From NCBI RefSeq assembly GCF_021155765.1, contig NC_060107.1, forward strand, positions 6,868,501 through 6,932,500: a stretch of DNA of 64,000 nt, written 5' to 3'. This document shows, piece after piece, positions 27,030 to 37,600 of this stretch. The DNA comes from Diprion similis (lineage: Eukaryota > Arthropoda > Insecta > Hymenoptera > Diprionidae). The stretch's first letter is position 1, and the number at the start of each line of letters is the position of its first letter. The notes beneath the pieces were generated by a model. It was not told the DNA's origin. It made no database searches and saw only the letters and a program-made list of their open reading frames with translations. A program made the translations under genes and the position numbers.

Positions 27030-27303
27030 CTGTGGCTTCGACGGTGGCGGCTGGCACGGCAGCAGCGCTGCCCTGCACGGCCAGTGTAGGTGGGTGATGC
27101 GTTGCAGTTTCAGTTTGTACCTGTTGGGGCTGCGGTGGTCCCGTTCCCAGGACCGGGGCAGGGGCTGATACCGAGGTTGAGACAGGGACAGGGACAGGTA
27201 CAGGGGCAGAGGTTGCAGGGGCCAGGGTGACCGAGGAGGCCTCGGACAGAGCGGCCGCCGGTGGGCTACCCGGACCCCCTCCGTCGGTTGTAGCTGCTGC
27301 CAT
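27030..27303 (-). CDS. probable first coding exon of an unidentified gene
   Basis: The minus strand starts at an ATG at 27303 and reads about 91 residues of Ala/Pro/Val/Ser/Thr-rich sequence beginning MAAATTDGGGPGSPPAAA. It then meets a good 5' splice site (ACAG|GTATGA) at 27030, leaving phase 1. A second in-frame ATG at 27318 (MHEGRM...) is equally possible as the start. The composition is that of a disordered N-terminus. A short repeat (PVPVPVPV) comes from a GACAGG repeat at 27180-27205. GC content and codon use differ sharply from the AT-rich flanks. No domain is visible and later exons were not found in the window, so they probably lie left of position 1. I do not recognise the protein. 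Confidence 0.45.
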
Positions 27304-28811
27304 TCGGCCCTCGTGCATTCTAGTTATGTATGTATGTGCTCTGTCTGTCCTCTTGCGCCCGTCTCTTCTGCCGCGCACAACACCTACACCACGCCGTTAA
27401 TGCCCGACGCCCTTTTCGAGAAGCTGCGCGAACACCGTACGCTACTGGGGCATTTATTATCACGCCGACATGACGACCCCAACCCTTCGAATTATTAATC
27501 CCTACGCGGGTAAAAAAAATCGAACGTTAGATAAATGTAGGTCTGTAGGCCACTTCACTTACACTTTGCATTCAGAGACGGAGACTCGCTAGTCAAGCGA
27601 GCGTTCGCGACTGGTCGTAGCCTCGTTAAGAGGGACTGACAGCCGACGGTCCTATGTAACCGAATTACCTACGTCTTCGTTTTTTTTTATTTATTTGCTC
27701 TACTACGGTTACTTTAACCCCATGCGTTTACACCTCGCCCTCGAAACGACCTCGTGTATCGAAACGATACGATACATCGGTTAATTCTACCCGGCCAATG
27801 ATTTCGTTGATCATTTATTCCACCGCGGATAGGTGGTTTTTTTTCCTCTCGGGAACAATGATGAAAGGCATTAAGTAGGTCAGATGTCACAATATTATTG
27901 CTCGTGTATTGACGATGCTTTACTACCCGTTTTTCACATTTATTATACCGTTAATTCAAACGGTGTATAAACCTTGATAAATCGACAATAGAACCTCAGA
28001 TAATACGATCTAATGTGTATTTCATTAATAAGCGGCGCACTTGACTAGCACGTTAGAATTCGTCGCCGAGGCGCCACCTACAACTTTTATGACCGCGAAA
28101 ATCAACCTGACTAACGCGCGACGAGCCGTCGTGCAGATATTCTAAACAGATTACTTTCGTTTTCATTCCTCTCACTTTCTAATCTCGCCGGGCTGATTAC
28201 ACATTCGCACACGTACATTACAACATACGCTCATCGTCCGAATGATTTCGTTTTCTACCTTTTTTTGCTTTGTTTCATCCTCGTCTTGTCACGTATGTGT
28301 TAAAAATGCAACCGTTGACGGTGTTCAAACATATACTCCTCGAAGAACTTGATAAAATGGACATATAAAATACAAAAATTCCAGAATTACCAAGAGTTTC
28401 ACATGTATAAGCCATTTTTTTTTTTTTTACAAATACGTATAGGCAATGCTGAAGTTGTCGAATCTAGTGTATTATAAATATTGTATATTATACAGTCTAC
28501 GACAATAACGAATGAATTGTTATGAAGATAAGGAGATAATATATTTACAATTTAAAATGGATTAGGAAACAGGTATAGAATAATTTACGCTTTAGAGTAA
28601 ACTTCAGTTAAGTAACGAGAATAAAAAATATATATTTTTTGTGAGCCATACTTTGAACACACGCTACTCCACGAGTATTATGAATTATTGTATGTTATCC
28701 TGTATGTATGTACAATGGTATCGGTAACAATAACAGTGCATTGAATATTATCTGAACACTTTTGGTGCAATCAGATATTTATGATTTGTACATATGATTG
28801 ATATGATTTCA
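27304..28811. other. probable 5' UTR/promoter of minus gene, then intergenic DNA
   Basis: GC-richer DNA to about 27650 is likely the leader and promoter of the minus-strand exon at 27.0 kb. From about 27660 to 28811 the DNA is AT-rich with nothing recognisable, and its right end is the 3' flank of the acyl-CoA dehydrogenase gene. Confidence 0.45.
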
Positions 28812-31800
28812 TCATTTACCACCTTGTTGAGCCTCTGACAATAAAGTACGTGATATAATCATTCTTTGAATTTGTGCTGTACCTTCGTATATTTGATAAA
28901 TCTTAGCATCTCTCATTAGCTTCTCTACAGGGTATTCAGTGTTGAAACCACAACCGCCAAATATCTGTAAAAAATTACACGTTGAAACTTAGTGATTATA
29001 GCTATTGATGATTAGACACTAAGTAGGTTCAAATCAAATGTAAAAAACTGAACTCTTTATACAAATTAGCATTGTGTATTAATGAATATGAATAAAAACT
29101 TTTTATGCAATGCGTATTGAATATACAATTGTAATTCCGGAACAAACCTGTACTGCATCTGTGGCGCACTTATTAGCTACATCTGCGGCATAGCATTTAG
29201 CAATACTGGCTAAAAAGGTATTCCTCTGGCCGTTATCGACAGCCCAAGCAGCTTTCATCCAAGCTAGTCGAGCTGTTTCGATTCCAATTGCCATATCAGC
29301 CAACAGGAAAGCTACAGCCTGATGTTCGGCAATAGGTTTGCCGAAAGTTTTTCGTTCCAGAGCATACTTGGTAGCTTCGTCCAATGCTCTCTGCGCTAGT
29401 CCGACTGCACCAGACGCAACCTTGCAATCATGAAATAGTTTTCAAAGAATATGTAATTCCACGGCGCAATTCTATTACAGAAAAATGAATGAATGGTTAC
29501 CGGAGGACGAGTTTTGTCGAAAGCTCCCATTGCAATTTTGAAACCTTGACCCTCGCCAAGCAACACATTCTCCGCTGGGACACGTACGTCTTCAAATGTT
29601 ATCATGCGGGTATCAGATGCTCTTTGCCCCATATTCAATTCCTGAAAGTTTTATCGCTGAACGTTAACTTTCTACCCGTGAGGTAATAAGTAACTCATCA
29701 AATTATCAAACTTACTTTACGTCCAGGAGTCAGACCCGGGGTATCCCGTTCAACGATGAAACCTGTGAATGCCTTACTAGCCGATACTTTAGGATCTGGA
29801 TTAGTGCGAGCCAGAACAAAGTACCTAAAAAAATGAAAAAGTTGAATAGGATTAGAGTTTTTGTCATTTTGCTACAACCTAAAATTCACATCAAATCAAA
29901 AATGCCTTTAAACAACCAGTTATGGATTTTCAGTAATATTAAATCTCTTACCACCTTTCCCTTTATTAGAATTCATGAACTATTTCGGGCTTAAGTGAAT
30001 TTCGGAGTGCTTAAGATTGTACTTGCTAGATTTTAAATACATCTAGATAAATTTAAAGAGTAAATTTCTACTCTCAACATTACCAATTGGCAACACCGCC
30101 ATTTGTTATCCACATTTTAGTTCCATTGATAACCCATTCATTTCCTTTTTTCTCTGCTCGAGTTTTAATGGCGCTTACGTCAGATCCAGCACCAGGTTCA
30201 GTTACACAGTAAGCCTGCCATGAACACATCATTATTAATTTATTTACTTATTATCATAGTCTGAAAATTTCAATTTATCTCTTGGAACTCTTGGAAAAGT
30301 TATTCACGCGTCTCAGTACTTTTGGACCACTCTGTATGAAATATATAGCACAGACCTTGGTATTCAAACTATAATTTGATTTTAAAAACATTGAAATTAG
30401 AAGAAAATTTTTTTTACTATTTAATTTCTTATGCTAGGTAGTAAAACATTAGTAGACTAGTATAAACTATGCATAGAAGAACGACACACTCTGGTTCCTG
30501 AATAGAAGGTTAACTTACCGCTAGAAGTGGTTCATCAATGAGTCTTCCCAAGTATTTTTTTTGTTGTTCTTTGGTTCCGGCAATAATAACAGGCATTTGC
30601 TGTGTAAATAATTTTAATATATATTTAGGAAATACGGAATTGGCTTTGAAAAAATAACAATGAAAGCAATAATGTTTATATGACTAGGCAAAGGTTGTGG
30701 TTCAGCAAAGTGATACCCAGGTAAACTTGAACATCAGACTGAGAGACATAACAGATGGTGCACAGGCATTCTCATTTAAACTGCAGCAATTTCTTACATC
30801 AAACAAAAAAGACAGTGAACATCTCTTTTCTTTCCCTACTTCGAATCCTCACCTGCAAAAGCTAGCAAGTACTGATACTATTTCAAAAATTAGAAACTGA
30901 AAATAGCAGAGTGAAATTTTGTGGATAAAGTTTAAAAAACATAAATTCACTAATTCAAGACTCTGCTGTTATTTATCAAAGAATCCGATATGCAAGTACC
31001 GTCGATCGTGGAGAAACGATGTTAATGTTTCGAATTAATTTCTAAGTTAGTAGACAGACAGACAAATAGATTGGATTTCCATCTTGAGCAGAATGAACTT
31101 ACACCGAGACCTGATCCCTCCATTGCAGTCTTTATCCCCGTACAGCCATAGGCAAGCTCTTCTGCCACCATGCAACCATCAAAAATACCACACTCTAATC
31201 CTCCTGGAATGTACCAAAAGCCATTTAATGTATCACATACCATGGCTATTTTGGCATATTGTACGTTTTGCGTTTCGATGTTGAAATTTCTCTTTATCGG
31301 GTAATTTTTTTTCCCTAATATATTTATTTGATCCACAAGTAAATGCATAAAATATTTAATATCGCTTTGATGCCGAAGTAATACAATCCAACAAGAAATC
31401 GACACTGACAGTAATGATATGATAAACGACGTTCAAATCCCTTCAACATGAATACATATACCATCTCAAGAACTATGAATTGCGATGCAGTGTTAGATTT
31501 CCGAATGCCACTTACTCCTAATTTTGTAGATCCAATGCCACTGGCAATACCAGAGCATCCGTATGCAAGTTCCTCCCCAATCATACAAGAATCAAACGTA
31601 TTCATTCCGATACCTCCTGAATGTCAAAATAGTACTGTATATAATGTAAGGACATTGTTTGATCTATTGCTTTGCAACGAGCAACAAGTATTTTACTCAT
31701 AATTTCCTATAAATAGTATTCTGATTGTTTTGTTGACATAAGATTCATTCAGTAATAGTGCATAATTGTAAAGTGACCGAGGACATAAGAGTAAAGTGGC

Positions 31801-33750
31801 CATGATAATTTGATGAACTAAACATTAGGGAAAGCCTGTAGAATTGTCGTAAATATAAATTAAGCTTTTGTAGCAAGTAACTATGTAAACTTGTATAATT
31901 TGGTAACAATCGAAAGGCCACAAACAGCAGAAGGAGGATGAGATGAGTCACAATGAAACGGGCTGAGTGCTCCATAAGCTTACATGAAATTTTTAAGAAC
32001 TCTTTTCATTATCCTCTGGCAGAAACTTACTCCTAAATCTGTGGATCCAAGACCACCGGCTATGCCAGAACATCCGTATGTAAATTCTTCACCAACCAGA
32101 CACGTCTCAAAAATACCTATTCCCATTCCTCCTGAAGATTCAATTATAACGGAAAGTCACCATATTAATTTGGCTGTGACTGATCGAATTCGACACATAG
32201 TTGAACAATTTCATGTTGATTTAGTTACATAATAATTTGTAGAAAAGTGAAGTTAAAAACGTGCGATTATGCAAAGTGGATGCTTCATATCGATCTTCTA
32301 AGTTATTTGACCGTGGTAAACTATCAGCATTTATTATTGTTTAATATACACATTCCGTGTGATGGTGAAAAGAATTTATTGCGGTATTCGGTCTTTGTTA
32401 GGATACAGTACAAAAATTGACGTTGAGAAATACTGTTCAATTTTAGTCTCGATAAATATTTTGTAAAAAAAAACAAATGCAGATACTTATACGAACAGAA
32501 GTTTTAGATTTGGACGGATATTTGCCTTTCATTGTACCGCATACATAAAAAAGTTGTATTTGACCTTGAACAGGTGCGTAGATTCTCATGTTTCAAATTA
32601 AATTTTCAACCATCCATGCTAAATCAACATCAAAATATACTAAATCTTCTAATACATTATCAGACTATAGTTCAAATATCTTGACCTTGTTGTTTTGGCA
32701 TGACAAGTCATTTATTACCAGATATCTTATAGAGCGATCATTGTACCACTATTCTGATTAGATAAATATTACAAGAAAACAGATTGGGGCAAATTTGATT
32801 AGCAGATATATAATAGAATAACATATCACAATGGGCTAAAGTTTAAAACACACCTATGCTCCTGATTATTTCAATCCGAAATCATGAGTTTTTCAAAAGG
32901 TTCAAGATTTAAATCTTAAATGGTGGAAACGCTCAACGTTTATCTAAACAAAAATATTAATGAGATTATACTACGCTAGATGTTTGAAGAAATTTTTCAA
33001 TGTGTACAACAGTTTTTATCAGAATCAATACGAATTGATAAATGTATTATCAAATTTGTAGAGTTTTTTTGTCCAAAAAACTCGTGTAATATATGTTATA
33101 TACGCATCTGAAATATCGCATCATCGAAAGAACATTCTTAGCCAATAATATTTAGAACATACCGCAATGCTGTGGAATGTGTCCATTCATGAGTCCCAGG
33201 CCCCAGGCTTTCTTGACAACTTCCCATGGGAATTTTCCCGTTCTATCATGCTCTGCAGCTACAGGAATTATTTCTTCTCTTGTGAACTTCCTGGCAAGTT
33301 CCTGCATTTCACGTTGTGTATCGGAAAGCTCTGGATAAAAAATATATCAAAATCGATTCTGGATTAATTCTGTACTGTAATCAGGGTTTAATTAAGCAGA
33401 ACAGTTCTATTTAGTTTATAGAAAGTAATGCATGCGGTACTTGAAATTTTTGTCATCGGATTACTTATTATGCTAAACTGTTAAAATATAATGTAATTAC
33501 AGTAAAAAATTGATACTAACGAAAACTGTAGCCATTTGGTACTGCAGCTTGAGAAGAGAAGGATCTGACCGCTGCTTGTCGCACTGACCTACTAATCACC
33601 TGCAATTGGACGAACAAATGAAGGAAAAAAGTTTGGAATGGCTGATGACGATGAAATTACGCTGAATAATATTTCATGCTGTGCGTAGTCTTGAACATTA
33701 ATGGAAATAGAAAACGTTCGAAGGGGAAATTATACCTGGCTCAGAGACAT
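28812..33750 (-). CDS. ACADM: medium-chain acyl-CoA dehydrogenase, mitochondrial
   Basis: FAD enzyme catalysing the first step of mitochondrial beta-oxidation of medium-chain acyl-CoA, passing electrons to ETF. Ten coding exons (minus): 33736-33750, 33521-33599, 33163-33330, one of three alternative exon 4 copies (32031-32131, 31516-31616 or 31103-31203), 30519-30599, 30084-30214, 29716-29824, 29501-29641, 29148-29420, 28812-28964. All phases agree and the product is 416 aa (human precursor 421). The N-terminus [19 protein letters not shown] is Arg/Ser-rich and lacks acids, as in mitochondrial presequences. Seen motifs: TEPGAGSD (about 153-160), WITNGG with the flavin-contacting Thr (about 185), and the catalytic-base Glu in IYEGT (about 393). 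A Cys replaces the usual Asn in IFGGCGF. Start ATG at 33750 was chosen because its 5-codon exon ends in CAG|GTATAA in the right phase; this tiny first exon is the least certain part. Confidence 0.96.
30688..30900 (+). other. possible coding fragment inside an ACADM intron (opposite strand)
   Basis: Between ACADM exons 4A and 5, the plus strand has an open frame of 71 codons to a TGA at 30900 that begins right after a TAG (30685-30687), which could be a 3' splice site. The product is not low-complexity: it runs [18 protein letters not shown] and later [19 protein letters not shown] do not recognise it. It could be the last exon of a nested gene, a retrocopy fragment, or chance. Confidence 0.25.
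31103..31203 (-). CDS. ACADM: ACADM alternative exon 4, copy A (canonical type)
   Basis: A 101-nt exon between TTCCAG and GTAAGT, entering in phase 1 and leaving in phase 0. It encodes (G)[19 protein letters not shown] then [14 protein letters not shown], matching the human segment almost residue for residue. It keeps the Thr and Glu (T-A-M-E) that in mammalian MCAD are Thr96 and Glu99 of the acyl pocket. It is the copy closest to exon 5 and the one most like ordinary MCAD. Confidence 0.92.
31516..31616 (-). CDS. ACADM: ACADM alternative exon 4, copy B
   Basis: A 101-nt exon (ATTCAG before, GTAAGT after), with the same phases as copies A and C. It encodes (G)[19 protein letters not shown] then [14 protein letters not shown]. 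The FD.C......EELAYGC core is conserved, but the pocket segment reads [10 protein letters not shown] instead of QTAIEGNSLG, so the pocket Glu is Gly and an added Lys appears. It is open throughout with intact splice sites, so it does not look like a dead copy. Confidence 0.9.
32031..32131 (-). CDS. ACADM: ACADM alternative exon 4, copy C
   Basis: A 101-nt exon (CTTCAG before, GTAAGT after), with the same phases as copies A and B. It encodes (G)[19 protein letters not shown] then [14 protein letters not shown]. Like copy B it has CSGIA.G.GST.LG in place of the canonical CTG..TA.EG..LG. Copies B and C are closer to each other than to A, suggesting an A/B-type duplication followed by a second one. 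It is the first copy in transcription order. Confidence 0.9.
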
Positions 33751-34699
33751 TCTGAAGATAAACGCGATGATCGACGTTGAAGAAACGATTGAGGTGAGAG
33801 TCCAGCTGCAGAGGTTCAAAAGTTTTGAAACTCGAATGTACTTTGACCCAGAGATAAATACATGTAATCAACGAACAACGGTGATGGCCTACAATGACTA
33901 AGATTTCATCTGGAGCTAAATACATGATCTAAACTGATGTAATCACATTTGGATTGGCACAATCCGTTGTACCGATGCTGTCATTGGTTGATCTATTTGA
34001 ACGTTGCTGGATTTAGCACTAGATGGCTAAGCAGTTGATACGCAGTGCTAGTACCACATTAGCACACATTTTTATAAATCTCATTCAAGATACCGCAAGT
34101 TATGAAATTGGCGCGCTTTTTAAAAGTGGAAAGCGTATATTTAATTCGTAGCAACAAGCGCCTTGGATTAAGTGAAGAAGATGCAGTGAAATATGTCTCA
34201 AAATGAAGTCTGTTCTACGGAAATATGTTAAAATATCTTTTGTATCCTAGGCATGAAAGACTAACAAGTTGGAATTCAATCGTCTGTTTAACGCATAGGG
34301 AGTTTGAGCGTTGGCAGTTGTTTTCAGAACGCACCCTTAGCTACGTCGATTTGTAGAGCTTACAAACACGCGGTAAATTTGAGAACTCCCGTTTCAGCCA
34401 ATCGCAGCTCGCGGCTTGTGGGCTTGAGCATCGATCGTACACTGCCATCTAGACGATCTTTGTAAGGGGTAAACGTCAAAATCGAATAAATAGTCGTCTG
34501 CAGTGGCAGACGTCATAATACAGGACAGATGAGTAGAGTGGGGTGCGAGCAAGTGTCAATTTGATTATTGTTGTATGTTTGATAACAGTGCGGATTACAG
34601 TCTGTTATTTAATACCGATGATTGAGAAATTGCGCTTAAAAATTTTTGAGGGTGCCACGGGGAGGCGAGAAGGGCCACCCTTTTAATTCCGGGGAAGGA
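33751..34699. promoter_or_regulatory. divergent (bidirectional) promoter region of ACADM and Syx6
   Basis: The start codons of ACADM (minus, 33750) and Syx6 (plus, 34700) face away from each other across 949 bp, so both 5' UTRs and promoters must fit here. I see no clear TATA box at a fixed place. A GC-richer stretch lies at about 34300-34700, including the Syx6 leader (GGGTGCCACGGGGAGGCG near 34650). Transcription start sites are not determined. Confidence 0.55.
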
Positions 34700-37600
34700 A
34701 TGACGCTGGAAGACCCCTTCTTTGTCGTCAAGGAGTAAGTTCACAAAATGGGGCTGACGTTATCAATATTTTCTTTGTTTTATATACCTATTTTATTCAC
34801 ATTTCATCTCGGATACGGCGTTGCGCCTTATATGCCGCCAAATCGCATCGTTTATTTCTTTCTGAACAACAGGCAGAATTTTCCATTCATCATTTTCTGT
34901 ATTTGTCAATACACGCGTTTTATGTTGAAGAAGTTATTCAAATATCTCGGAATAAATTGCAGCACATGTTTTAAATTTTCGTAAACCGATATGTTGAATT
35001 ACTAAAATTATTTCTATCGTTTATTTCTGTAGTTTAATTCTTCATTTCCGAAATCAATTGTAGCATTATATTTCGCTAATGTTGTTAAAAAATAGCTACA
35101 CTGCTTTTTGACAAAAATGAATAATTATAATTAATTGTCTTTGTTAAAATTAAATAGAGTAGTACTCGATGTATTTACAACAATTTAGATTCGTATTATT
35201 TTTACCACAATCGTCGTTTACAATCCTGTAAATTATCCTCTGCACTTAATTAACATATTAATCCAAAACTCATACGTGCACAATACTTGAAGCGAGAAAT
35301 AGATCAAAGATATCAATTGTCAAATATTTCTAAAATATATTGAATAAATATAAACAATCTTTCGTATTCGAATTTAAACCGAAAGAGAGTGAAATAATTT
35401 ATTTGATTCTTATCAAATAAATATACGGGTTATAAACGATGTAGATAAATGATTTGAAATGACTTACGCGAATGTATAGAAGACTTAGAAAAGTTGCATG
35501 GCTACGGCGTGTTTGAATAATTTAAATAATTTGTATGTAGTAAAATTCTGTAAGACCTTTAAAAAAACTTGTCGTTTAGCGAGGTGTGCAAGGCTCTAAA
35601 CAAAACACGAGCATTATACGGGCGTTGGACAGAGTTACAAGATGGGTCGAATGCAACATCAACTCCAACTGTAGTCGGAGGACTTCCGGTTTCGCGTGAA
35701 GAACTTGAGTGGACGACCACGGAATTGCGGAACGCTCTCAGATCTATCGAGTGGGATTTAGAAGATTTAGAGGACACGATCTATATCCTTTTACATTTCT
35801 ATGCCTTAACCTCGCGAAAATATTTATCTGTAATAAAAAAACAAAAAAAAAAAAAAAAATAAGTAACAACACTACGTATATTAATTTTCACGGCTGATTG
35901 TAGACGAAAGTTTTTAAACGTCAGATGAAGTGTTATTAGATGTTTATTGGCGTTTGCACGCACGTCCGTAATGTGAAATTTAGCTAAAAAAAACTTGACT
36001 GTCATAATTTTGGCGTAGTCGACAATACCGTGGCGAAAATCGTACTGATATTGAATATCAAGTAAGTTGAACAATGAATAAATTGTTAGCAATATTTTAC
36101 AATATTATAGCTTTTGTGATAACCTTATAGGGAAATCGTGAATAGGCTATGTCGAGGATAAACGTTTCTCTTTACTGATATTATTTCCTTTACAATCTTT
36201 TGCCTGTTGACAACATGTTTATGCCATTCAAAGCTTAGCAAATAAGCCTTAACTTCACACATACGTATCGTAGAAAAGAATCCAAATAAATTTAAAATCG
36301 ATAATAAGGAATTAACTATCCGAAGAAACTTCATAGAACAGACTCGTGAGATGGTTAAGGTAAGGTTGTGCAGTTAAGGATTACTGTTTCTCTGAAATTT
36401 GGCATACCAATATTACATGACTACTCACCCTTCCATACTTCAAAAGCACGATTAGAAGCCTTGTTCATTTTTTCAGATTATGAAAGAAAAAATGAATGTT
36501 AGCAGAGGACGAGACCGCGATCATACCGCTAGACAGGTCAGTATTCTTAAGTGAACACAAAGTACTGAATGCAAAAGGAAATTATTAGTCAATTTATCCA
36601 GATAATACCATTAATCAATTCATAAAATGAGGAAGAAAAGTTGTTTATACCTGATTTATACAGCCTCTGCTGGACAACAGTCCGGCAAGAGTTCCCGTCA
36701 CTCACGGAACAACAAAGTACAGTAAGCTGGAAAATGAAATGGACAGTCCTAACAGGCAGTTCCTTGAGGACACGCTACAGCAGCAAAGCACAATGATGCA
36801 TCAACAAGACGAGCAGCTAGACATGATTGGAGAAAGTATTGGTACTCTGAAAACCGTGTCTCGTCAGATAAACACCGAGCTAGACGAGCAAGCTGTGTAG
36901 GTTTGACATCATATTTTTTAAAAAGGAAATTCAAGAAAAAGTTGGGATTTGATACTAGTATGACATTATACAAGTAGAAAAGTTTTCTCGATAAAGTATT
37001 TAATTTTTTAAATACTTGCAGAATGCTAGATGACTTTGGAAATGAGCTGGAAGTAACGGACTCAAAATTGGACGCAACAATGAAGAAAATGGCAAAAGTC
37101 CTTCACATGAGCAATGGTAACTATAACAATTACATTCCTGCTCCTACCACCTCATCGTCTACAGCATCCGACCTTATTTCTAAGCCTTCCTCTTTATCCT
37201 CTTTATCCTCTCTATCTAGTACCTTAACAAACTGTTTCTTGTGTTCCGCAGAATAGAATATTGGTAATAGTGTTCTGGTCATGTAAACATAAGCTGCAAA
37301 TCCCTGTAATTCTTAATTCTCATGTTGATGTACGCTTGATTTAACAAAAAATTTCGATTTGAACGTAACATTTTGCAACAAAGTTTGAAAATAAAATTAT
37401 ATTGCAACAACAGCAGCTTATGTTCACATAAGTAATATTCATTAACCTGTTCAGTCTGTGCAGTATCACTTTGCACAATTTTAATTTTAATTTGGTGCAT
37501 CACAAGGTCACGAGAGAAAAATACGCGGAATTTAGAAAAATTTGTGAATCTAAATTAATTTATTCAGGACTGAACGGGTTAATGGTACGACAAAGAGTTT

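Noticed and set aside
32132-33162. A possible fourth copy of the ACADM alternative exon
   Set aside because: I searched the 1-kb intron for the GGxGxxxFD and EELxYGC pattern on the minus strand and found none intact. A decayed copy cannot be excluded by eye.
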